Shown piece after piece: positions 1 through 11,253 of a DNA stretch of 64,000 bases (position 1 is the stretch's first letter; each line of letters opens with the position of its first letter). The notes under the pieces are model-generated. The model did not search any database. It was given only the letters and a program-made list of their open reading frames with translations, and was not told where the DNA came from. The DNA lies in assembly GCF_021134715.1 (NCBI RefSeq), contig NC_060017.1:7998001-8062000 (forward strand), in the 5' to 3' direction. A program made the translations under genes and the position numbers. This DNA is from Daphnia pulex (lineage: Eukaryota; Arthropoda; Branchiopoda; Diplostraca; Daphniidae).

Positions 1-1578
1 CGATATTTTTTTTCTAATACCAATGTTACATTTTTTATGTGTTGAGGTGTTGTAGTCTAATCATGAAATTTCTGGACCTGGGATTTCATTATATTTGGAA
101 AACGAATCGACGGTGAAGTTTTTTTTGCCGGAAAAGCATTCAGGGTGGTAATTCGTAAACTTTATTTTCAAACCGACGCTTTTTTAACACTTTTCCTTTC
201 GTACTGGAGCAAGGGAAAGTTGCCGAAATCCCCCACCAGGTACCGCCACAGTATAATAGCAACAATGGCTGCCGTGGTTACTCGCCCCTATGGTCTTGTC
301 GTGATTTCAGCAATTCGAAAGAAAATGAACTTGAATCCTCTTGGGAAACTTCGTACTTCCAAAAATCAAAACAAATTTAAATTAGGATTTTGAGGTAAGT
401 TGAACCGTTTTTAATTAATAACATTTACAACAACATTTAGCTATTGGTTCTATAATTGCATTCTTGTACACTGTAAATTTAAATTAGTTGATTAATTTCC
501 CTGCAATAATGCAATATATTTTATTAGTTTATATTCAGGTGGGAGATCCATTTGCTTGTCTATCAAATAATTTGAGATCACAACCAAGTCTGAGCTGTCA
601 TGCAGATGGTTTCGTTGCAGCCACCCAGTGAAAAGGTAGTTCAAGTTGAGCTGCAGCTGCTGCAAGCAGTCTGTAGCGGCGATGTCATCCTGAAGTGTTC
701 TCAATGTGTCAGTCTAGGCTGAAGCTAATTAAAGTGTGCTGTTCAAGTCTTGTGAGTGTTAAAAGTATTAATTTGCACTTATGTTTATCTATTTAAGAGA
801 CTATGTGGAGTGTATACTAATACCTGTTTAATTAATCTTTTAGATCACAGACGTCAAGCACATTGATAACAAATTATGAACAGGGTGAGATGTCAAGCAC
901 ATTAACAACAAATTATAAACAATTGATGACTTTCTTTTTTTATATATTTGCAGGGTCTAAACTACCATGTTTCTAAATTTGCATACCAGACTTTATGAGA
1001 AGTCATGTCGTTTGAAGAAGAAGGACGATGACTACACAGTCGACAAGGTCCCTTGTTTGAAAACCCGTTGGCTGCTACCTGTGAATCTTCCTTTTTACTT
1101 CCTTGGCCCTCTTAATTGAGGTATTGCTTTCTGTCGCTAAAATCTTATTGAAATTTATTGTCATCCAAATAAATGTTCATTCTGCTTACAGGGTAACTCT
1201 TCGCTACTGATCTTCCACTGGACCCGACTTCATCCATTGGTGAAAGCTGACGAGAGAATGCTGTAATTCAAGACTGATAAATTGTGTAGTTGTTAGATTA
1301 CATTACAAGTGCATTTCTGGGCTCCCTTCTTTTCTGTGGCCCTGTTTCCCTATCTAACCACTAACCAACGCCCGCCGGTGGTCACTCACCCGCTGTGAAA
1401 CCAGGAGGAGGGGAGGGCTCTGGTCGAACGGGGACTTGGAAGGCGCATGATCTGAGGGTCATGAGTCTAACCCGGAAGCCTAGTATGACTAATCGCTCCC
1501 CAGTAAAACTTGCCTCGCACTCTTCTCTCCTCTTCCATTTCCAGGTAATCTCCCTGGATCTACGCCGACACTGCATGT
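1..1578. other. No firm gene; one weak candidate exon
   Basis: I recognise no gene family here. A minus-strand open frame at 492-704 could be the last exon of a gene: a possible acceptor (cttcag, read on the minus strand) lies just before a stretch reading DDIAATDCLQQLQ and ending at a stop. No matching upstream exon was found, and the frame is stopped just upstream of that acceptor. Short plus-strand frames at 145-393 and 1395-1703 have no recognisable homology; the second runs into the inverted repeat that follows. Confidence 0.3.
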
Positions 1579-2094
1579 GCGAGTTTTTAGCAAGCAATCC
1601 GCCACCCAATTTGACAAAAAGTGATAGTTTGTATTCACGGAAATTGCGTCAGACGGTTGAAAAATTTCTAGCTCAACAATCTCATGTAGAAATTAGCATC
1701 TAGTCTACTGGTGCAAATTCCGATTCTTTAAGGTTGATTAATTTAGGTGATGTGTTGAAACCTATTGTGGGTAGCTAAAAAATTGAACTAATTCGCTTTT
1801 TCAGACAATTTTGAAAATAGTTCACAAGAAAATCTAAAAACAACAGTGATCTAAAACCAAAATATTCAGAAAAAGTGGATTAGTTCAATTTTTTAGTAAC
1901 CCTCAATAGCTTTTAACACATCACCTAAATTAATCAACCTTAAAGAATCGGAATTTGCACCAGTAGACTAGATGCTAATTTCTACATGAGATTTTTGAAC
2001 TAGAAATTTTTTAACCGTCTGACGCAATTTCCGTGAATACAAACTATCACTTTTTGTCAAATTGGGTGGCGGATTGCTTTCTAAAAAGCCTCGC
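1579..2094. repeat. Long inverted repeat (foldback), ~229-bp arms
   Basis: The left arm (about 1579-1807) and right arm (about 1867-2094) are reverse complements over nearly their whole length, with scattered mismatches and small indels, around a spacer of about 59 bases. The transcript could fold into a stem of more than 200 bp. Both arms read, outward in, the same short open frame: one ending at 1703 on plus and one ending at 1968 on minus share the peptide NPPPNLTKSDSLYSRKLRQ and a common end HVEISI. Nothing like a transposase is present and I could not see a clear target-site duplication, so this is either a non-autonomous foldback element or an inverted duplication of a host exon. Confidence 0.85.
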
Positions 2095-5000
2095 ATAAAA
2101 AAAATTGTCTTGAACCGGACGCTCTTTTTAATGAATTTTTTATTTTGCATGTGTTCCAGAAGAAATATAGTTTACACAATTAACATATAATGACAATTTA
2201 TTTATTCAAATATATGATTATAAATATACAATAACTGTGTGAATTTGATGTTGGAGATTGTGGGATTTTAGGAATGGATGTGTGGATGTGGGATTAGATG
2301 TTGGTGCTTATGGGGTTTGAGGAATGGATGTGTAAGTGGAAGTGGGGAAGGTATAGGTAGACAGGGAGTAATAGGTTAACAACAGATTTTATCACCAAGT
2401 ACTGTACATTCATTAAAAATATACCTCACTTCTTTTAGTAAATCATAACCAAATATCCAACCCCAAATTCCTCCTCATTCCCCCATCCTGGACATGTTTA
2501 TTATTTGTTTGACATAAACCTCCCCGTAATACTATTTTTTTTGTTCCTTCTCAATATATAAAGGTAAACTGCAAAGACACGAATAGCAATTAAACACAAT
2601 ATTGGATGTCACTTCTGTAGCACAAAACCAGCACCTTGGATGCACAAGGAACAGCAACTTGATGCAGATAGCTTTCACTACCATAGGCTGCAACAACACG
2701 CCACATTGGACAGCAACACCACTGCTATGTAAACATGAACCTATAACCAAAGTAAAATTAATTTTCAGCATCATTGGAAATGCTATATGAAATTTTAAAA
2801 AATATGCTACATATCACTTCAAATATTCAACCCAAATATCATATGGCAACATTATCTTATACCTATCGTGGAAACTTAAATTAATAAATTTACATGAAAC
2901 TAGATGACTCATTTAAGATTAAAATACAAATTCATCTCAACTTTAAAGGATACTCTACAGTGGAACAAATAAACAAAACTTCTTTCGGTATCTGCTTTCC
3001 TTGCTTATAACAAATACTCCCCTTTAAAAAATCCATGACAGAACACATGACTGAAAGAAAAAGCTGTTGACTTGACAAAATCCCAAAATGTTAAAACTAA
3101 CCAATGGATGCAAAGCTTAATCACATTTTAATTGAAAAATCTAAACTGGATAAGATTATCACCTTCAAATAGTGTAGGCCTATCTGTGTATGTGTGATGT
3201 TCACAGCAAAGGTAAATGTGACTTTCATGCAGCCTGCACGATTGGATGGAAGCACTAGATTGGATGGCTTCAGTTCCTTTTATTAAGAGGCGCCTGCAAT
3301 CAAACATTACACATGTTATGATCCAAATATATTTCAATCAGTTTAATTGTTAATTTTACCATTGTACACGCGGAACGTTACTCAGCTTCTCGACGTGGTG
3401 GACAGCGTGGTTTCCAAGTCTTTCAGCATCAAAATTCGTCTACGAATAAAAAATGAAATTAAACACTTTCAGGCCACTTTCACTGCACATGAATAGAATT
3501 TAATCGAATCAATTATACCAACAATAATAGCAAGCTCACGAACCGCCAAACCAAACCAACTAAAACCCATCACAAATTCTAAAAAATGCCTAACAAGTAG
3601 CAATCAACATCAAAACCCCAAACAAATGAAAATGGCGACCCTTTCTCTCAGAACCCATGATTCAACTTAACAAAGAACCAAGAAGGTAGGGGCTAAAGGG
3701 CTAACAACTGAAGACAAACCTGGCCACCAGATGTCATCTCAGTGTCTCAGCCAACAACATACAACAATAACAATTTAAAAAAAAATTATTACGACTAAAT
3801 CCATCAAGGGAACTTCACACTTTGATGGATGGACCAATTTACCAAATTCGTCAATCACTTCAATCAGGCTTTTTTCGTAGCGTTCCTTTACGATTCAGTT
3901 AATAGACCATGTTCTGATCATGACCTAAAGGAGAAATAACAGGAATTAGTATAAACTCAGTAAAACTTACATCTGAGTAATGCAGAGAATTTTAGTTATA
4001 TATTTTGCATTTGTCTTTGTCTTAATTCACTTTATTTGCAACTTAAGAACAGACTGGATCATGCAATTTTCCCTTCGACGTTTTTTAAAAAATCAGACAT
4101 TAAAACACTTATTCTTCCTGTGAGATAATATAAGTATAGGAAATAAAAACATTGATGCTTCTTTGTGAATTTGAGTATTGAATTCAATGTTGAAAAAAGG
4201 AAAACTCATATATAGGTAGCACATATTAATGTAATATTACATCACTCATTGTTCTAACTTATGAAAACACTAGCAAATTGAAAGGAAACTTACACAAACT
4301 ATCATAGGCAGGCTGCCATGACAAATGTTGCCATCCAAATACAGCAAGTCAGCAACTGTGGCAATAGATTTAACCAAAAACATGATGACGGCAGAATAAC
4401 AGTTACCCACCACGTGGAATGGTAGCCTTAGAATTTCACTATTGGCAAACTGCTTCAGAAGCATCCACACCTCAAGGGAGAAGAGTAGCAAAATTTTAAT
4501 AAATGCTTACCTGTAGCAAGTCTACAACGTTGAAGATACAAAGCTGAGCTTGAGTTAGTTTAAGTCTTAAGATTTTAAGTTCCTTAATCTCAAGTCTGTT
4601 GGTAGCTGATGAAGTTGTGTGTTTAATATTGTTTTTTATGAAATACTATCAACTTGGAAAAAACTTGAAATGTCCATGATCCAATTGATCTATTAATGCT
4701 AGCTTAAAACCTTGATGACATGACAGCAGGCCTGGCACACATTAATGTAGAATATTTTATAGAATACAGATATGGATGTAAGTATAAACATTTAGAATTT
4801 GATGGTTAATGATTTACCTAAATATCATTTTGGGGTTGAATTTGGTCTATAAAAACCAATAAAAACAAAGAAACTTGAACACATAACCACATAACATAAG
4901 CAAGCAAACAACTTTTGTGGCATTTGTTGTCGAGATGCACATGGATGAGAAGGAATTCCATTAAGCAGTGTAAAATTCCTCTACTAGGTGTCTCTGATAA

Positions 5001-5276
5001 ACAAAGAATAATGGCAGCTTTTTTCTGATATGATACAAATTTTTTAAGTTCAATACAGGTTGATTAAACATAAGGTAATGAATAAAGCCGCATGAATCTA
5101 GCATTAATCGAGAAAATTTACTTTCATTTCGCTTGAAACTAATAAGCAAGAAAGGATGGCCGTTGGCTTCTTACTTTCTTCACTATGGATTATTCGTTTT
5201 ATTCCATTCCATCTTGTTGTTTGACCTCGAGAACCCTACCTTATAAAATCCGAATGCTCGAAAACAGTTAAATTGC
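2095..5276. other. No gene recognised
   Basis: AT-rich sequence with only short open frames (up to about 80 codons) and no recognisable domain on either strand. The right end must contain the 3' untranslated region of the minus-strand G-alpha-like gene. Spliced non-coding RNA cannot be excluded from sequence alone. Confidence 0.5.
5198..5203 (-). terminator. Poly(A) signal of the G-alpha-like gene
   Basis: AATAAA on the minus strand, about 75 bases past the stop codon at 5277. This is the first canonical signal downstream and fits a short 3' untranslated region. Confidence 0.5.
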
Positions 5277-7777
5277 TCAGGTCGGTGGCAGCGATTTAGG
5301 ATTGTTGGCGATGATTACGTCAGCGACGGCGTCAAACACGAACTGAATGTCGGCCGTGTCTATGCCACACGTTTTGTAACAATAGATTTTATTATACGTC
5401 CACGTCGATTTGTTCTTAGCTTCAAATTGGGCTTGAATGTAGGCCGCCGCTTCTTCGTACTCTTGCGCACCTGCGATCGAATTCGTTTGGGATACAACTT
5501 TTTTGTACAATTTACTAAAGATTAAAAGGTGTGTTACCTGTGTACTCTGGGAAGCAGACTGTCAGAGGAGTTTTTTTTATTTTCTCTTGAAAGATATCTT
5601 TTTTGTTTAATAGGAGGACGATGGAAGAAATGTTAGGAAATGCATTGCAATATTTGTCAAACCATTCCAAATTCTCGTGCATTGCATTCTGTTGATGAGG
5701 GAAAAGAACAAATACCATTAATTAAATTAGTAAATTTAAAATATCGCTGTGAGTAGTGTAAAATTTACTTTGCATCCGTGATCGAGCTCATTATTATCGT
5801 ATTCAGACATGTTCACGCAATGGATCATGGTCGTCGCGTTCTTAAAGTAAGCCTCTAGGCTTAGATTCGTCCCAAAATAGCGGCGATGTATGCATTTGAA
5901 CAATCTGGTGAAAAATAAAACAATAAATATCAGCAGCGAACTTTCATTCGGACTCGATCCGAGACACTCACATGACATCGAGGCTTTTTAATGAAACGTT
6001 AACGGCAACGCTGTCAAAGTTTTCGTATGTTCGTTTAATAGTTCTTAAAATATCCTGTTCCGTGGGTTGGTAATCCTTGGCTGCCAATCGATCCAGATTT
6101 TCAAAAAAGCTGAGCCACAACAGAAAAATAGGGGGAAAACAGTACAAATCCAAGTGCATTGAACCGAAGGAAGAAAGTAATTACACGTCAATGCAGTATT
6201 TTAAAGAATATAATTATCCACTAATAATTAAAGGTCAGGTGGCAACCAGTCTTCCTAAGCCCACCTGTTACCCTCTCCCACGATTATATTTTATTGAATG
6301 ACATGGTAAAGATTATGTCATTCTGTATTACGTCTTTCTTACTATTTAACAGAATACTTTAGATTGTATTCATTCAGAGCGAAGCATTCTTGAACACCCA
6401 AATCGATCCACAGTCGTTTCATGGCTGCCAGCAGTTCTTCGGAGAAGGGCTCGGTGTCCTCCATGCGCGAGATGACGTCCACCACCATCTTGGCATCAAT
6501 CTGCGACCAATAAAACGGTATGGTAATTTATTGCTTTAGTTCTGACCGCGATTTAATGGAGAGCTCGAACTCGGAGCTTAAGTGCAGCCTGCTCCTCCCC
6601 CACCCTGGGTATTTTCAATCCGATTGAATTCGAAATTGTTCGGATTCCCTATTTCTTGAAGATTTCCGCCTAAAATTCGACAAATGAAATACCTCTAACT
6701 CTTTGTTGACGAAGGAGATGCCCAACTCAGGCATGGCCTTTAGGATTTCTTGCAATGAATAAATAGCATTTTGGTATATGTATGGCCGATAGTCTTTAAT
6801 TTCATCCGATGAGAAGCCGCCTCCGTGAATTATTCTATTTAAAACCCAAAAAAGCAAGCATTAAATTTATAGTTCACAAAGAATTTGTTTTTTTTTAGGG
6901 AGGAGGTTCTCGGATTGAAATCTAGAAAGAAAATTTATTAACGCTAAATTAAGCTTGAACATTCTTCTGTCAGATATTCCAGAACGAAACTTATAGTTGG
7001 TAAAAATATGAATGTTAGGGGAAGGATGGGTACTGTGCGTACTTCAGTTGTTTGAAAATTGTATCTCTGCCAGAACCGGAAAAACCTGAAGTGAACAGGA
7101 TAAATAAAAAGAATGGGACATTAAAATCAGGCAAAGGTTGTCATCTAAAAACAGCAAAGAGCGACAGTGTGTCGATACTTATTTGTTGCTTCTAAATTCT
7201 AGCCAACAATAATATCGATTCAATTAATAATAATATGAATAATGTAGTTTGGGTTTACAATAATTGTTAATTACTCTACACATAAGGAGCACGGCCACCG
7301 TTGTCTGAAACAACCGTTCAATCGGCGGGTTTTTTATGAAGGAGAGTAGAAGTAAAACTAGAAAATATACTGGCGGTAGGAAAGTGATTTGCAAGCCTTG
7401 CGTCGTAGTATTGATCGGTGTGGTTGCGTATCCTAACTCTCAGCTGTTTCCTCTTTGAGATAGAATGAAACTATTTTGAGGTTCAGATAGAACAACTGCG
7501 TGGAACAATAGACAAAGAAGCAGAATATTGTGTGCAACCCATGAGAAATGCCCACTGAGAAATTCTAGGCTCATTTTACCTTATTTAAAAAAGAATGAAT
7601 ATGATCATACATATAAATGTAGGATTAATATGAACAATAATATAAAGAAAAACACCTGGTTATCATAACTTCTGTTGTAACAGAAAATAGTATACCTTGA
7701 AGCATGATGACATCTTTCCGAGCTAGAGTGGCATTTAATTTTTTGGCCGCAGCTTCTGCTGAGAAGAGGCAACCCAT
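5277..7777 (-). CDS. G-protein alpha subunit (Go/i-derived) with degenerate GTPase motifs, 347 aa
   Basis: Eight exons on minus: 7777-7696, 7085-7043, 6834-6693, 6500-6343, 6109-5972, 5904-5769, 5688-5538, 5470-5277; all introns are GT-AG and phases agree. Exon 2 is 43 nt, the length I recall for the matching G-alpha exon. The start MGC gives the Gly2/Cys3 lipidation signature. The helical domain is close to G-alpha-o (MEDTEPFS about residues 104-111; [12 protein letters not shown] 154-165), as are NKKD (261-264), [11 protein letters not shown] and [13 protein letters not shown]. The nucleotide pocket is not: the P-loop reads GFSGSGRDT (28-36) where the family has GAGESGKST; switch I RVKTTG is replaced by IKRTYE (166-171), losing the arginine finger and Mg-binding Thr; switch II DVGGQR is DVILFK (186-191) in a stretch about five residues longer than usual; TCAT is TCGI. 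The C-terminus ends NNPKSLPPT, not CGLY. Inference: membrane-bound pseudo-G-alpha, unlikely to cycle GTP. No symbol assigned. Confidence 0.9.
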
Positions 7778-8652
7778 TTTTGGTAGGCTCCAATGCTTAA
7801 TTCCGATGTGGCCCCTTTTTTACACCCTAAAATGGCTCACTCATACAGGCACAAACATACACTGGCAAATTTCAAAGAGGTCTGAGAGAGAACTACACAA
7901 AAAGGCTCAAACAAAATTTGCTTTTGTTCGATAAGAAAATAGGCTCAGATGATCCTAACTGGCACTCTTTTCATCAACTCTTTGGACTCTGAAGCAAACT
8001 CAACAAACGCTGCCAATAAGTGTCAACTCTGTCAAGAGAACATTGGCCGACGACGAACATGCAATGCATTTTGGGTAGTTGGACACGCGAGGAGGCTGCG
8101 GAGTGCAGACATCTTTTGGAAGATACACGTAACAATTTCGTTTGAAAGAACCTATTCGTTTGCTGGCAGCTAATACTTCCAGTGTCATTTTGTGACTTTT
8201 TACGCAAGAAAATGTCGGGATCGGAGGTGTGCGAGCAATGTTCAACTTTCCTTGGCACTTGTTTGGTAAACTTTGTCTATGTTTTGATTCGAATTTGTCG
8301 GGCGTAGCGAACGCCACCACAAAGGTGCGGTTGAAAATTTAAAAAAAATAAAGAAGCCATCTAGCGACAAAGTCTTTTTGGAGCCGAAAACAGAAACGAT
8401 TTTGAGTAAAATGTGAACCACTAAGACTGCCTTTCTGAGAGTAGTAATCAAATTTTCTCTATTGAAAATAACCCTGAGAGATTCTGTGATTGTTTGTGGT
8501 ATTAGTGATAGGCGATATCATGGAGAACACAGAGTAGGAAAATAAATAACGAATGCAAAATAGAAACTTCATGGACCAATTTTTCCGAAGAACTTGGTCG
8601 AGCGGTTGAGGAGCATTGTGAAATGCTGATTTTTGCAGTGGCAGACTTTGAA
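7778..8652. other. Intergenic; no gene recognised
   Basis: This stretch lies upstream of the G-alpha-like gene and downstream of the lectin-like gene, both on minus. It should carry the promoter of the first and the 3' untranslated region of the second. Overlapping short frames at 7949-8451 are on both strands and show no family features. Confidence 0.5.
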
Positions 8653-9936
8653 TTATTCACAGATGAAAGGTAAAAACTGTCCACAATCGATGTCATCCCA
8701 TTGGTAGCTCTCGGCGGGTGCTGCACGGATGCAAGTCGCTCTGGGAAGATTAGTGATGTCTGGGTTACCCACAATCCAGTTAGTGTAAGTAAAGTACTGG
8801 GGAATGCTGGCCCAGGTGTACGCAGTCAACGCGTAGATTCCAGACGTCCAGAAACCAATGTATGAAAAGATATCGACTTTATCTGTAAATGTTAAGATGC
8901 GAATACAACGTGTAAAGAATTAATCGATTCAGGGTGTCAAATAACTCATTTGAAGTATTACCTTTTCCGATCACAGAAGGCAGGTAAGTGCTGATCTCTA
9001 GCTGCCTGGCCACATTCGGAATGCTGATTAGTTTGCGACCGTTCGCCGCGCAGTAATTATACGCATCAATCCACGGCTTTTGGGTACTGACGAGACAGAC
9101 GCAGCCGGACGGCAAGCGATAGCACGGGAAACCGTTGAGAGAGACACAAGCTGGATTCACAAATGAAAAGAAAATGTTACTTTGACTTGCCAAATCAAAT
9201 TAAATAATGAGCTTAGAATTACTATTATCAATAGGTGGTGTTGTCGTTGTGTTCGACGTAGGTTTTTGCGTGGTCGTGGTCGTAGTTGATGCGGGAGTAG
9301 TGGTTACAGGTGGGCTGGTTGTGGCCGACTCGTGTTTGGTTATCGTAAAGCCAATTCCCGGTTTCGGGATGGAACTGGCAGGTAACTTGCTACCAGCCAA
9401 TATGCTAGCGAACAGCAGTGGCTTCAGAGTCAAAAGTGGCAGCAACAATTTCCTGGCCTCTTCTTCGAGTGTGTCTTCTTTTTGGTCATCAGTCTCATCA
9501 CCTATGGACACCAGAACAGTGTTTTCGGCGGGTGGGACCGAGTTATTTGGTCGGGGAGTGGAGGGCTTCTTTTTCTGCAACTTGTTACCCGCCAACAAAC
9601 CGCTGGCAATCACAAGTGGCTTGAGTGCCAGCAAGGGAAGCAATAATTTCTTGTCCTCCTCATTTGACTCATCCACGGCTGCCACTGGCTGAGGTGCGTC
9701 GCCAGGGTTAATAGGAGGTAACAAGAATTGAATCTGCTCATTTTCTGCCTTGGCGTTTCCTGAGAAAAAAAAATAATCATCCAAATGTTAGTCGTCTTTT
9801 TGCAGTAATTCCTTATAAAACTACCAAGAAGGTTCAACAAATGATACAATTCAATATAGGAGAAAAATTTCTTACCAGGAACCAAGACGAGACAAGCGCC
9901 AACCAGAGCGGAGAACAAGATGCAGCAGCTTTGCAT
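8653..9936 (-). CDS. Secreted protein with C-type lectin-like domain, 338 aa
   Basis: Four exons on minus: 9936-9876, 9759-9223, 9150-8962, 8882-8653, all GT-AG and in phase. Residues 1-20 (MQSCCILFSALVGACLVLV...) are a signal peptide, so the product is secreted. Residues 21-199 are a low-complexity stalk with two copies of a hydrophobic module, KLLLPLLALKPL (about 58-69) and KLLLPLLTLKPL (124-135), each followed by an Ala/Gly-Ser-Lys-Leu segment, then a Thr/Pro-rich mucin-like linker. From about residue 200 the protein is a C-type lectin-like domain: ACVSLNGFPCY start, AYNYCAANGRKLISI, FWTSG, TNWIVGNP, WDDIDCG and the terminal FICE. No EPN or QPD sugar-binding triplet is evident, and the position before WDD reads SYQ, so calcium-dependent sugar binding is doubtful. 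Role unknown; cuticle, mucus or immune functions are all possible. Confidence 0.88.
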
Positions 9937-9979
9937 TTTGGCAGTGAGGAATGATGAATTTTGAGATCTTGGCTTCTTG

Positions 9980-9989
9980 CTTTATATAG
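9980..9989 (-). promoter_or_regulatory. TATA box of the lectin-like gene
   Basis: The minus strand reads CTATATAAAG, ending about 45 bases before the ATG at 9936. That leaves room for a very short 5' untranslated leader, which is typical of strongly or inducibly expressed arthropod secreted-protein genes. Confidence 0.65.
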
Positions 9990-10299
9990 GCGGGTGATCG
10001 GGCTGCCGATATTTCCGTGTTTAACGGCAAGTGGACGTGCTGAAGACAACAATCCATGACCTTTGGTTCTTGCAAAGGTCGGGAGAGGTCAGCAATCTGA
10101 AAGACCACAGGTAAATACTTCCTATTCGTTTAGTAAGGTGTTTTTTTTCTTCTTTAAAGGTTAAAAGAGTTCAAATTGCTGGGCGATTCAGCCTCAGGTA
10201 TTAAAACTTCAGGTGCTACTCGGACGACTCTGCCATTCGTTCGCCAACCTCGCTACCGTCCACCCGAAATTTCCAATTTGTCGTCGAAGAAACAGAACG

Positions 10300-11118
10300 A
10301 TGGCCAGCCTTGTTACCTTTTGGTTAACAAGTTTCCTAGTGTTGATTGGAGAAAATCTGGCCATCCCGGTTGAGGAACCTCACGGAGTCGACTTGCTGTC
10401 GGCTCTCAAAAGGGGCAACCCGCTGATGAGTTTCACGACGAAGACTTCGACGGTGACCCGGACCGAGGTGGCGACGCATTGGCTTCCGTCCGTTATTTGT
10501 GCAAAGCTCGTCAACGTGACTGGACAGTAATTATCATTCAACGTCTTATTTGTAATCACCACTGTAAGTAATAATTTTAAAAATGTTAATGCATAACCAG
10601 ATGCCGACTTCAACCACAAGGAAATGCTGAAGACGGTCGCATCTACCAAATGGAACAGCCAGAGGTACTCACTTTTGATGACGACATGGACGAGGCCGAC
10701 GTTCTTGTACAACTCCAACCAACGATAACGCTCAAGTATGAATATAACAATGAACTGTAGAGTGTTTCTTAGCTCTCTATTCTCGCTGTATTACAATTGC
10801 TCGTTCTTGTTCAGAGTGGAGCCAACAGACATGCCAGTTAATTTGGAGTCGAATTCAAACATGAGATTGGAAGCCTCTTGGACGGACCCTGCCCACAAAC
10901 AGGATGGCACTGAGAGTCCCGGTAAATCGGGTTTAGCTGAATCCATTCGGGCATATTTCAAAGTGATAACAATCGAAAAAGTGACCGTGACGGAGACGTC
11001 TGTAACTTTCCTGCCGTCTACTACCAAAACCATTTTCATCATGAAATGCACGCCCAGGCCTTTCACGGTTAGCATTTGCTCAAGGGGACCGAGAGGACCA
11101 AGGCAAGAAGTGGAGTGA
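10300..11118 (+). CDS. Secreted protein of unknown family, 221 aa
   Basis: Three exons, 10300-10526, 10601-10735 and 10815-11118, with GT-AG introns of 74 and 79 bases and agreeing phases. The start MASLVTFWLTSFLVLIGENLA is a signal peptide. The mature protein has two related segments, TVTRTEVATHWLPSVICAKL (in exon 1) and TVTETSVTFLPSTTKTIFIMK (in exon 3), each followed within about ten residues by Cys; the middle is acidic (FDDDMDEADVLVQ). The end is basic (SICSRGPRGPRQEVE). I do not recognise the family. The gene is head-to-head with the lectin-like gene, 363 bases between start codons, so co-regulation is plausible. A lineage-restricted extracellular protein is the best description. Confidence 0.72.
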
Positions 11119-11247
11119 GCCGACATGAAATGATTTGACAGAAACAGCAATTCATTCAGAGTCCTTCTCATTTCCTCATCGCCATCATTCCACTTTAATT
11201 ATTTATTGAAAAATGTTAACTGAATTGTGTACAGTTATTTGCGTGAA

Positions 11248-11253
11248 AATAAA
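11248..11253 (+). terminator. Poly(A) signal of the 10.3-kb gene
   Basis: AATAAA 130 bases past the stop codon at 11118; canonical hexamer on the coding strand. Confidence 0.55.

Noticed and set aside
5277-7777. Treating the G-alpha gene as a processed or decayed pseudogene
   Set aside because: It has seven introns with intact GT-AG sites, agreeing phases, no premature stop and a typical length, so decay is not the simplest reading.
9207-9692. 161-codon plus-strand frame opposite the lectin-like gene
   Set aside because: Val/Ser-rich antisense shadow of the Thr/Pro-rich exon, which belongs to a spliced gene with signal peptide and CTLD.
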